Of a stretch of DNA of 8,821 nt, positions 1 to 6,179 are shown piece after piece. The stretch is from CAXOVX01 sp964213345. Its GTDB lineage: Bacteria; Pseudomonadota; Alphaproteobacteria; Rickettsiales; Midichloriaceae. Below the pieces are notes generated by a model. The model saw nothing but the letters and a program-made list of their open reading frames with translations, made no database searches and had not been told where the DNA came from. Every line of letters begins with the position of its first letter. Within the stretch, counting starts at the first letter, position 1. The stretch covers positions 1-8,821 of the forward strand of contig CAXOVX010000047.1 in assembly GCA_964213345.1 (NCBI GenBank), in the 5' to 3' direction. The translations under genes were made by a program, and so were the position numbers.

Positions 1-72
1 AGCTAAAATCATTTTAATAATGGCGTCTTTAACTCCTGAAAATACAAAAACTCCAGCCAGCATCAGTCCCAT
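1..72 (-). CDS. Possible 5' fragment of a hydrophobic protein, runs off left edge
   Basis: From an ATG at 72 the minus strand stays open for 24 codons to the window edge. It encodes a hydrophobic stretch (MGLMLAGVFVF, then SGVKDAIIKMILA) that could be a transmembrane helix followed by an amphipathic turn. The frame is also open upstream of the ATG for about ten codons, up to a TGA near 105, and has no better start there. No Shine-Dalgarno sequence is visible. The piece is too short to assign to a family, and a chance reading frame in noncoding DNA is a real alternative. The bases just around the ATG recur at 540-556, where the frame closes after nine codons. Confidence 0.22.
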   Translation of the reverse strand, partial: MGLMLAGVFVFSGVKDAIIKMILA

Positions 73-835
73 AATGACAGATTCTACAATGATTAGAGTG
101 TATCAGCATACAGCTGGTACGAGAAAAAATGTAGAGAATGATACGTAAAAACAAGAGTTAGGCAGATCCAGAGGAAGGTTTTACTACTAAACTTACATGC
201 AGTTTGTGACGGCCTTGGGAAACCCACTTTGAGGTTCCCTTCATATTACAGCGGGAAAAGCTGTGGTTCGATAGCGCTTTGGTAGGCCTATGGAGGAAGC
301 CCCTTGTTGCGGACAGTATATGATGCAAAGTAGCGCGTGCCCCAAGTTGTAATCCCACCTCGTAACCACAAAAAAACATTCCGCGAATATGATATAGAAC
401 TTTTAATGAGCTCAAGCATTTTTACAGAGTTGTTGCACGTTACGATAAATTGGCTATAGCATTCCTGTCCACTGACATACCTCTTATCCCTCTTTGAAAA
501 AATCCCTCCCTGTATTATTCTACTACATACGTTCATCTTGCAACAGTCCCATTATGGAGGGCAGCGGGAAATAGTGATTTTGTAGATAGTTTTTTAGGAA
601 AGACGGAAACACAGTCGGAAACTTTGCGGGTCGAAATGAGTACCGCAGCGCATCATGCACGCAAGGACATAGAGTTGAGTAACACAAATAACAAAAAAGA
701 ATACTTTTCCAACAACTTCATTAGATATACGCAGGATCCCAAACACCAGAGCAACGCGGGGGCTCGTAGCTAGAATTTAGAACTCCAAAAGAACCTTATT
801 CAGAACGGATAACTCTTGACACAAGGAAACCAACA
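73..835. other. Long tract with no recognisable gene
   Basis: About 760 bases downstream of rplY contain only short overlapping reading frames on the minus strand (around 158-415 and 288-536). Their predicted products have irregular composition, no recognisable motif and no convincing ribosome binding site. No tRNA, tmRNA, RNase P or SRP RNA signature was found by eye on either strand. The tract may be decayed coding sequence or simple spacer DNA. Either would fit a Rickettsiales genome, where pseudogene remnants are common. Confidence 0.5.
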
Positions 836-1453
836 TCACGTTGTAGCTGCAGATTGCGTTGTTGCTGTTTGTTCAGTAGAAATTTTTTCTTCTTCGGCAC
901 GTCCAGAGATCGATAGAATGGCAAAGTTTCTCTTATCTACTGGAACCAGCTTATCACCTAGATTCAAATCGCCAATATGCACAGAACGACCAATCTCCAA
1001 ACTAGAAATATCAATTTCTACAAACAATGGTATATGGTCAGGATCACACATCAACAATATGGCGCGATGCACTATAGTCAACACACCACCCTTTTTTATA
1101 CCAGGACATTTATCAGCATTTAGGATTTTTACACGCACCAAGACCTTCACTGGAGTATCACCTACAATCTGCTGAAAGTCTATATGAATAGGCAAGTCAG
1201 TTAACGGATGTAATTGCACATCCTTAGTAATAGCTCTGACTTCTGTGCCATTTAAAGCCAGCACAACAATCCTAGATTGCAAATTACCCTTGCTGTATTC
1301 TTTCACAAAATCTTTACTCAAGACGGATAGCATAAGCTGCTCCGAGCCACCATAAAGTATTGCAGGCACTCTCTGCCTATTACGCAACGCCTTAGCTACT
1401 CCCGTACCCGCACTGCCCTTCAATTCTACATTTAAAACAACTGTATCTGACAT
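836..1453 (-). CDS. rplY: 50S ribosomal protein L25 (CTC/TL5 type)
   Basis: L25 binds 5S rRNA in the central protuberance of the large subunit. The 205-residue product is the long CTC/TL5 form, with an N-terminal 5S-binding domain plus a C-terminal beta domain. The start of the protein (MSDTVVLNVELKGSAGTG), followed by ALRNRQRVPAILYGG, is the family's opening pattern; a later segment with LHPLTDLPIHIDF is the second conserved block. The last dozen residues are a Thr/Ala/Gln-rich tail. I chose the ATG at 1453 because homologues begin there. The frame extends to a TTG at 1510, but that would add 19 residues unlike the family. No clear Shine-Dalgarno precedes either start. The gene follows the ribosomal block after a 367-base gap, in the place where rpsH would normally be, so it is probably transcribed separately. 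Confidence 0.93.
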   Translation of the reverse strand: MSDTVVLNVELKGSAGTGVAKALRNRQRVPAILYGGSEQLMLSVLSKDFVKEYSKGNLQSRIVVLALNGTEVRAITKDVQLHPLTDLPIHIDFQQIVGDTPVKVLVRVKILNADKCPGIKKGGVLTIVHRAILLMCDPDHIPLFVEIDISSLEIGRSVHIGDLNLGDKLVPVDKRNFAILSISGRAEEEKISTEQTATTQSAATT

Positions 1454-1820
1454 AAAGCTGTAACCAACATTCTGACTATGATCTATTACATTTACACTCT
1501 CGACACTCAAAAAACATACCTAAAAGCACTCGAACGCTAAAGCAGAATAGATGATAATGCAACAAACTTTTTACCACTACTTACTTGAAAAAAGCATCAC
1601 AAAACATCTTTTTTTTACAATCTGGCAGAGTAAAATCAAGAAACAAAACATTCCCCCTCTACCCACTAAAAAGCAAACAAACCAGAAGTGGAACCAAGTT
1701 TTGCCACATTATGTAATCCAACAACACCCACATAGAGTCCACAACGACAGAGCTAGCAAAGACTGAAGGATCTCCTCCAGGAAAACACGGAACACGCGCC
1801 CTACCCTAATTTAACGTGCA
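1454..1820. other. Intergenic gap where rpsH is normally found
   Basis: This 367-base gap separates rpsN from rplY. In most bacteria rpsH starts within a few dozen bases of the rpsN stop. Reading all three minus-strand frames, I see none of the S8 hallmarks (the N-terminal TDPIADxLTRIRNA block or the C-terminal GGEVLCYVW-like end). A plus-strand frame at 1551-1766 encodes a low-complexity Gln/Lys/His-rich peptide and looks spurious. An imperfect palindrome lies at 1763-1780 (arms 1763-1770 and 1773-1780, one mismatch), but it has no T-run and too short a loop to be a normal terminator. Confidence 0.6.
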
Positions 1821-2126
1821 CTACCAACTTGCCTTTCTAAGCCCAGGCATCGCTCCACTACTCGCCAACTCTCTGAGGCATATCCTGGATACTTTAAATT
1901 TTCTGTAATATCCTCTACCCCTCCCCGTCAACAAACACCTGTTTCGTAATCTGACCTTACTACTGTCCTTAGGCAAACTATTTAACTCCAATTGCGCACT
2001 AAACCGCTCTCCCATGGATAATGCGGTATTTCTTACGGTAGCCTTTAGCTTCGACCTCCTTTCAGCATACTGCTCCACAAGCACCTGCCTTCTCAAATTT
2101 CTTTGTACTACACTCTTTTTCGCCAT
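1821..2126 (-). CDS. rpsN: 30S ribosomal protein S14
   Basis: S14 binds late to the 3' domain of 16S rRNA in the head of the small subunit. The product is 101 residues, the standard length of the long zinc-independent form. It begins MAKKSVVQRNLRRQ, has the central NSLPKDSS turn, and ends with RCLLTGRGRGYYRKF, then ASSGAMPGLRKASW, the diagnostic S14 C-terminus. Only isolated Cys residues are present, with no CxxC pairs, which marks it as the C-minus type. The start at 2126 is set by homology and by an AAGAAGGG sequence just upstream. The frame runs on to 2192, but those 22 extra residues are not S14-like. It follows rplE after 69 bases, and the usual next gene, rpsH, is absent. Confidence 0.96.
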   Translation of the reverse strand: MAKKSVVQRNLRRQVLVEQYAERRSKLKATVRNTALSMGERFSAQLELNSLPKDSSKVRLRNRCLLTGRGRGYYRKFKVSRICLRELASSGAMPGLRKASW

Positions 2127-2195
2127 AGCCCTTCTTGCATTAATCCACGTATAAAAATAAAAAACAACATCAGAGAAATACTCTTCCCACAAACC

Positions 2196-2780
2196 TCACG
2201 CTATAAAAGGCATATTAAATACCTCTAGTAAAGCTTTGGCTTCAATATTATTCCTTGCACTAGTAACAACTACTATATTCATTCCACGAACCTTATCAAC
2301 CTTATCATAGTTAATTTCAGGAAATATTATCTGCTCCTTGAGTCCTATAGAAAAATTACCGCGCCCATCAAATTGCGTGGGATAAAATCCCTTAAAATCA
2401 CGCACCCTAGGCAATGCAATGTTAACCAATCTATCTAAAAATTCATACATAATGTTACTACGCAAAGTAACTTTGCACCCCAAAACCGCTCCTTCTTTAA
2501 GCTTAAATCCTGCAATCGATTTTTTCGCTCTAGTAATTATGGGCTTTTGCCCCGTGATTGCCATGAGCTCACTTGCTATCTTATCCATAAGCTTAGGATC
2601 AACCAGCACCTCCTTAGCCCCGGTACTGACCACAATCTTCTGCAACTTAGGCACCTGCATGATGTTTTCGTACTTAAACTTCTCCGCTAAAGCCTTTCTT
2701 CCAACATTATTATAATGCTCCTTCAAACGTGGAAAAACGCTTCCCTGTTCTAGGCCCCTTTTTACATTTTTCAAATTCAT
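2196..2780 (-). CDS. rplE: 50S ribosomal protein L5
   Basis: L5 contacts 5S rRNA and the P-site tRNA in the central protuberance. The family's core is intact: PRLKEHYNN, NIMQVPKLQKIVVSTG, GQKPIITRAKKSIAGFKLKEG, then the block around DFKGFYPTQFDGRGNFSIGL, KEQIIFPEINYDKVDKVRGM, and a C-terminus ending NMPFIA. With the ATG at 2780 the product is 194 residues, about 15 longer than the usual length near 179; the excess is an N-terminal segment MNLKNVKRGLEQGSVF before the normal first helix. No in-frame ATG or GTG lies closer to the core. The open frame upstream to 2888 would add a hydrophobic stretch overlapping rplX and is not credible. The Shine-Dalgarno is weak. The 97-base gap from rplX is wide for this operon. 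Confidence 0.95.
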   Translation of the reverse strand: MNLKNVKRGLEQGSVFPRLKEHYNNVGRKALAEKFKYENIMQVPKLQKIVVSTGAKEVLVDPKLMDKIASELMAITGQKPIITRAKKSIAGFKLKEGAVLGCKVTLRSNIMYEFLDRLVNIALPRVRDFKGFYPTQFDGRGNFSIGLKEQIIFPEINYDKVDKVRGMNIVVVTSARNNIEAKALLEVFNMPFIA

Positions 2781-2877
2781 AACTTTAAAGTATATAACAA
2801 GATAACAACACAAAAATCCAACAAATACCCACTGCAACAACACATCATTTGTACAAATAGAAATAACAAACGCAAAA

Positions 2878-3207
2878 TCAAACTGCATCTATAAATTCGC
2901 CTGACTTCTTAGCATATCTAATTTTTTTACCATCAACAAACTTATAGCCCACTCTCGTAGCACTACCAACTTTGGGATCGATGTGCGCCACATTGGAGGC
3001 ATGCAGTGAAAACTCCACATCTGCAACCTGTGCATGTGGATTTTTCATATTGGGCTTTAGCCTTTTCTTCTTTAAATTGATTCCTTGCACAATCACCTTA
3101 TTTTCCTGCGGCATGACTTTCTGTACAACACCAGTCTTCCCCTTATCCTTACCAGCAGTAATTATCACCGAATCACCACTTTTTAAACGCATTTTTACCT
3201 TTACCAT
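2878..3207 (-). CDS. rplX: 50S ribosomal protein L24
   Basis: L24 is an assembly-initiating protein that binds domain I of 23S rRNA. The 109-residue product has the N-terminal KOW motif (LKSGDSVIITAGKDKGKTG, about residues 8-26), then VQGINLKKKRLKPN and a C-terminal half with HASNVAHIDPKVGSATRVG and a KIRYAKKSGE tail, all typical. The ATG at 3207 directly abuts the TAG stop of rplN (3208-3210), and a GAGG lies 8 bases upstream inside the rplN end, so the two are translationally linked. An in-frame ATG five codons in, at 3192, is preceded by AAAGG and is a possible alternative start. Confidence 0.96.
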   Translation of the reverse strand: MVKVKMRLKSGDSVIITAGKDKGKTGVVQKVMPQENKVIVQGINLKKKRLKPNMKNPHAQVADVEFSLHASNVAHIDPKVGSATRVGYKFVDGKKIRYAKKSGEFIDAV

Positions 3208-3573
3208 CTATTGTACCTCAGGCGCTAGAGATATTATTCTACTGTTAACAGCCCTTAGCTCCCTTGGTATAGGGCCAAATACACGCGTACCAATAAGTTC
3301 CCCCTGTTTACTAATCAACACCACTGCGTTATCATCGAACCTTATATAACTTCTATCATCTCTTCTAAACTCTTTCTTTACACGCACAACAATAGCTCTG
3401 TGAACTTCACCTTCTTTAACTTTGCTGTGCGGTATCGCCTCCCTAATAGCTACTACAACCTCGTTCCCTACGGTACCTACCTGCACCCCAGTACCACCAA
3501 GAACCTTTATGCACCTCACCTTTTTTGCACCAGAATTATCAGCCACATCCAATACACTTCCTACCCTAATCAT
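3208..3573 (-). CDS. rplN: 50S ribosomal protein L14
   Basis: L14 sits at the subunit interface, binds 23S rRNA and pairs with L19; it is also the docking site of RsfS. The 121-residue product is essentially full length (usual 120-122). It shows the conserved VLDVADNSGAKKVRCIKVLG opening, the VGNEVVVAIREAIP segment, VKEGEVHRAIVVRVKKE, the FDDNAVVLI strand, and the terminal GTRVFGPIPRELR block followed by ISLAPEV. The gene lies between rpsQ (59 bases upstream) and rplX (0 bases downstream), the ancestral spc order. A weak AGG-containing sequence precedes the ATG. Confidence 0.98.
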   Translation of the reverse strand: MIRVGSVLDVADNSGAKKVRCIKVLGGTGVQVGTVGNEVVVAIREAIPHSKVKEGEVHRAIVVRVKKEFRRDDRSYIRFDDNAVVLISKQGELIGTRVFGPIPRELRAVNSRIISLAPEVQ

Positions 3574-3632
3574 AACTACGCCTATTTAATAATAACACAA
3601 CAAACACTCACTACATACCACCTTTAACGAAC

Positions 3633-3860
3633 CTAACCAACTATCACCCACCTTTTAGTTTTAGATATAGGACGAGACTCTATAATAGTGACGCTATCCC
3701 CCATCTTATATTGATTCATAGGATCATGCACGGCATACTTTTTCTTTTTCTTCACAATTTTCTTATACCTATCATGCATCACCTTTCTTTCCACCAATAC
3801 AGATATGGTCTTATCAGCTTTATCACCCACTACTAAACCACTCAGAACTTTTTTTGGCAT
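3633..3860 (-). CDS. rpsQ: 30S ribosomal protein S17
   Basis: S17 is a primary binder of the 16S rRNA 5' domain with an OB fold. The 75-residue product begins MPKKVLSGLVVGDKADKTI, followed by VERKVMHDRYKKIVKKKKKY, then AVHDPMNQYKMGDSVTIIES and RPISKTKRWVIV, the standard S17 motif series. The ATG at 3860 has an AAGGA five bases upstream (3866-3870) and matches homologues. An upstream in-frame start at 3875 would place that Shine-Dalgarno inside the coding region. It is the first gene of the isolated ribosomal block: the usual upstream neighbours rpmC and rplP are not here, and grpE lies 251 bases upstream on the same strand. Confidence 0.97.
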   Translation of the reverse strand: MPKKVLSGLVVGDKADKTISVLVERKVMHDRYKKIVKKKKKYAVHDPMNQYKMGDSVTIIESRPISKTKRWVIVG

Positions 3861-3904
3861 TAGTTTCCTTAACAAAAATCCTTACGTTAACTTCATAAGA
3901 GACT

Positions 3905-3933
3905 CGTATATCACATATTTTCTTGGATTACAA
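3905..3933 (-). promoter_or_regulatory. Candidate promoter for the rpsQ-rpsN block
   Basis: On the minus strand TTGTAA (3928-3933) and TATACG (3905-3910) are separated by 17 bases, matching four of six positions in each of the sigma-70 consensus boxes. The -10 box ends about 45 bases before the rpsQ ATG. Some promoter is expected here, since the upstream ribosomal genes that would normally supply transcription are missing, but these boxes are weak and were chosen by eye. Confidence 0.28.
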
Positions 3934-4111
3934 CCCCCCTTTTTGCAAACTACAATCCACAATACACACAAACTTACATATCTTTAATACCACCCACCCA
4001 CGTTATCTCACGTTGCAGGTCATATAGTATTTCTACACCCCTTGCTCCCTCCTCACCATCACGCTCTTAGTGCTCATTAAAAAATGGGACTTGGTATAAC
4101 TTATAACTTAC

Positions 4112-4759
4112 TTAATTGTGTAAATCGTTCAAATTTTTCACCACTACAACCAATGCAGGTCTGAGTAATCTATCCGCTATCATATATCCTGCTTGTATAA
4201 CTTCTGTTATTTCATTTTCAGCCATAGAATTGGTAGCAAGATGCGAAATTGCCTGATGATATCGATGATCAAATTGCTCTTTTTCTGGATATATCCTCTT
4301 TATACTGTACTTGCATAAAGTATTGTCAAATAACTTTATCGTCATCTCTATGCCTTCAAGTAAATTTTTAGTTTTTACATCAGTATTTTCATCGATACTG
4401 ATATGGGATTTAGCCCTATACAAATTTTCCACAATATCAATTAAATCTTTTGCAAATTCTGAAATAGCGTACTTATTCACATCACTCAACTCCCTCTCAT
4501 ACCGCTTTCTCAGATTTTCATTTTCTGCTTTTTCACGCAATAATCTATCTCTGAATACAGCATTTTCTTCCTCTAAGTTTTTTAACTTTGCAATCAACGT
4601 ACAAGGCTCCTCACTTTCCTCACTTAAAGGCATTCCCAAACCTTTTTTAGAGATGCACTCCTCCCTTAAAGATTCCTGCTTTCCCTGATTATTCGCATCA
4701 CACGGCACATCTATGCCACTACTCTCATCTTTTTTATTTCCATACATATCGTAAAACAT
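4112..4759 (-). CDS. grpE: GrpE, nucleotide exchange factor for DnaK
   Basis: GrpE is the dimeric cytosolic co-chaperone that releases ADP from DnaK. The 215-residue product has the family layout: a variable, acidic, probably disordered N-terminus (about 1-50), a long heptad-rich helix (LKNLEEENAVFRDRL, then KAENENLRKRYEREL; about 58-95), the helical middle (AISEFAKDLIDIVENLYRA), and a C-terminal beta domain with EQFDHRYHQAIS and the GrpE signature QAGYMIADRLLRPALVVV at residues 189-206. I chose the ATG at 4759 because a perfect GGAGG lies five bases upstream. The GTG at 4771 would put that site inside the coding region. It is last in the probable rpmE-nnrD-grpE operon, 40 bases after nnrD. 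No terminator hairpin is obvious downstream. Confidence 0.96.
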   Translation of the reverse strand: MFYDMYGNKKDESSGIDVPCDANNQGKQESLREECISKKGLGMPLSEESEEPCTLIAKLKNLEEENAVFRDRLLREKAENENLRKRYERELSDVNKYAISEFAKDLIDIVENLYRAKSHISIDENTDVKTKNLLEGIEMTIKLFDNTLCKYSIKRIYPEKEQFDHRYHQAISHLATNSMAENEITEVIQAGYMIADRLLRPALVVVVKNLNDLHN

Positions 4760-4764
4760 ATCTA

Positions 4765-4769
4765 CCTCC
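4765..4769 (-). promoter_or_regulatory. Ribosome binding site that fixes the grpE start
   Basis: GGAGG on the minus strand lies five bases before the ATG at 4759. It is the strongest Shine-Dalgarno in the window and decides between the ATG at 4759 and the overlapping in-frame GTG at 4771. Confidence 0.75.
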
Positions 4770-4799
4770 ACATCAAAATAATATCTTGGTGTATTTTAG

Positions 4800-5636
4800 C
4801 TATTTTGCTAGCTTTAGCAATCCCCTTAGAAAACGTGGATAAAATTTTAGTAACTGGTAAGCGGAAAAACTATGCGCTTTCTTGGCTAACGCTTCACCAC
4901 ATTTCCCAAAAAAATATGCGGATAGTTTAGCTGCAACAAATGGAGGTAAATTTTGAGCTAGATAGCAAGCCATAATTCCAGCTAAAACGTCTCCAGTGCC
5001 TCCAACTCGCATTTGCGGAATTCCCGTGTGATTTTCATAAAATTCCTTTCCACTGGTTATATAATCTGCAATCCCCTTTAAGCAAATGGTAAAATGAAAT
5101 TTGTTGGCTGTATTATTTACATTTTGAGTAGTGGGTGACAAGTTGAAAAGCTTCATAAATTCACCTTTATGCGGGGTCAATACCCAACAGTGCCTATCCT
5201 TTTTGTAAACATCTAAAATAGCGGGGATCAAAGCTTCTGCATCAATTACAACTGGCTTGTCATGGATATTATCGAGAATTGCTAATACTGCCTTCTGTGT
5301 CTCTGATGCCGTACCTACACCATTGCCTATAACAACCGCATCTGCGTTTTTTGCAACACTACATACGTTTTCAATATCATTGCAAGATAAATTTTCGTCA
5401 GCAAATGGGTGAAGAAAAAAGTTGAGGGACCATCTTTTAGCAGTACCTATATGCTCACGTGGCAAACACACATCAATCAGATCAGCCCCAGCTGCCTCTG
5501 CTCCTAAAGCTACAAAAATAGGTGCCCCATAGTACTGAACTGAGCCACCAACGATCACTACGCGCCCTGACTGCCCCTTATGTGATTCTAGATCCCAAGT
5601 TGGCAACAACGCTAACATATCACGCATCTCAGACAT
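4800..5636 (-). CDS. nnrD: ADP-dependent (S)-NAD(P)H-hydrate dehydratase
   Basis: This enzyme repairs damaged cofactor by dehydrating (S)-NADHX and NADPHX back to NADH and NADPH; bacterial forms use ADP. The 278-residue product is the ribokinase-like domain alone, equivalent to the C-terminal half of E. coli YjeF/Nnr. Visible family motifs are HKGQSGRVVIVGGS (residues 19-32), the AGADLIDVCLP segment, LTPHKGEF (153-160), and the nucleotide-binding glycine loop RVGGTGDVLAG (about 210-220), with the catalytic-type Asp in GTGD. No NnrE epimerase domain is fused to it and none is in the window. The start is uncertain: ATG 5636 lacks a good Shine-Dalgarno, ATG 5627 is three codons later, and a TTG at 5657 lies directly after GAGG. 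It sits 44 bases after rpmE and 40 before grpE. Confidence 0.9.
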   Translation of the reverse strand: MSEMRDMLALLPTWDLESHKGQSGRVVIVGGSVQYYGAPIFVALGAEAAGADLIDVCLPREHIGTAKRWSLNFFLHPFADENLSCNDIENVCSVAKNADAVVIGNGVGTASETQKAVLAILDNIHDKPVVIDAEALIPAILDVYKKDRHCWVLTPHKGEFMKLFNLSPTTQNVNNTANKFHFTICLKGIADYITSGKEFYENHTGIPQMRVGGTGDVLAGIMACYLAQNLPPFVAAKLSAYFFGKCGEALAKKAHSFSAYQLLKFYPRFLRGLLKLAK

Positions 5637-5680
5637 CAAAACACGACAAAATAGCAAACCTCAAACAAAGATTCTTTGCC

Positions 5681-6070
5681 TTATACTTTCTCTGATTTCT
5701 TGCCTGAAAACTTAATACTACCAAATTTTTCGTTAAATCTTGCCACTTCTCCAGCCCTTTGATTGATAAAATTTATTTCTTTAGTCCAAGCTGGATGAGT
5801 CAAGGTATCGATGTCTAATTTTAACGTTTCAGCATGGTAAGTGGATTTAGTCATGAACTCTGTACCATCTGTCATTATTACCTTAAGTGCTCGATAATTC
5901 GGATGTATTGTATCTTTCTTTTTTTTCGATGCTAGCTGAGCAGTTGACGTATCCTCCGGCATCGCAGCAGCAACTTTCGATTTACTTATTTTTGTAGATT
6001 TAGCAGACGCTGCAGCCTTAGTCGCACCACCTGCTTTACGAGGTTTTGCAGCTGATTTTACAGTAGCCAT
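5681..6070 (-). CDS. rpmE: 50S ribosomal protein L31 with basic N-terminal extension
   Basis: L31 bridges the two subunits at the central protuberance. The recognisable L31 core starts at IHPNY (residues 55-59) and continues LKVIMTDGTEFMTKSTY, LKLDIDTLTHPAWT and ends with EVARFNEKFGSIKF, matching the zinc-free alphaproteobacterial/Rickettsiales form in which VIMTDG replaces the CxC-type segment. The product is 129 residues against a usual 70-80, because about 53 residues precede the core. That extension is rich in Ala and Lys (about 14 Ala and 10 Lys in the first 50), with histone-H1-like runs such as TKAAASAKSTKISKSK. The ATG at 6070 starts it; a later ATG at 5962 (residue 37) has no Shine-Dalgarno and still leaves 17 extra residues. 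It is the first gene of the probable operon with nnrD and grpE. Confidence 0.9.
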   Translation of the reverse strand: MATVKSAAKPRKAGGATKAAASAKSTKISKSKVAAAMPEDTSTAQLASKKKKDTIHPNYRALKVIMTDGTEFMTKSTYHAETLKLDIDTLTHPAWTKEINFINQRAGEVARFNEKFGSIKFSGKKSEKV

Positions 6071-6108
6071 AAACGTATTTACCTAAACAACAATTTCCAT
6101 TGTAGCAA

Positions 6109-6137
6109 CTTATAAATTGTAACAAACAATAAATCAA
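6109..6137 (-). promoter_or_regulatory. Candidate promoter for rpmE-nnrD-grpE
   Basis: On the minus strand TTGATT (6132-6137) and TATAAG (6109-6114) are spaced by exactly 17 bases; the boxes match four and five of six consensus positions. The -10 box ends 38 bases before the rpmE ATG. An overlapping alternative is the extended -10 sequence TGCTACAAT (6099-6107), which lacks a matching -35. The 109-base spacer between the 719-residue gene and rpmE contains no terminator hairpin that I can see. Confidence 0.4.
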
Positions 6138-6179
6138 GGATTAATGTGATACGCTTTCAAAACACACACAAGTGAATCA

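Noticed and set aside
253..275. GGTTCGATAGC resembling a tRNA T-loop
   Set aside because: The flanking bases do not form a 5-bp T stem, and no acceptor or anticodon stem can be built around it.
158..536. Two overlapping minus-strand frames of 82 and 85 codons left of rplY
   Set aside because: They have no motif, no good Shine-Dalgarno, amino-acid composition unlike the real genes nearby, and they overlap in different frames. Treated as noncoding.
816..1175. Plus-strand open frame of 119 codons with a perfect TTGACA at 816-821 near its start
   Set aside because: It is antisense to rplY, and there is no -10 box at the right spacing after TTGACA. The product has no recognisable features.
1551..1766. 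Plus-strand frame of 71 codons in the rpsN-rplY gap
   Set aside because: The peptide is Gln/Lys/His-rich low complexity from A-rich DNA, with no ribosome binding site; chance is more likely.
1763..1780. Imperfect palindrome as an rpsN terminator
   Set aside because: The arms are separated by only two bases, so a hairpin would lose pairs to form a loop, and no T-run follows on the minus strand.
3805..3987. Plus-strand 60-codon frame across the rpsQ start
   Set aside because: It overlaps the real rpsQ 5' end and has no ribosome binding site or motif.
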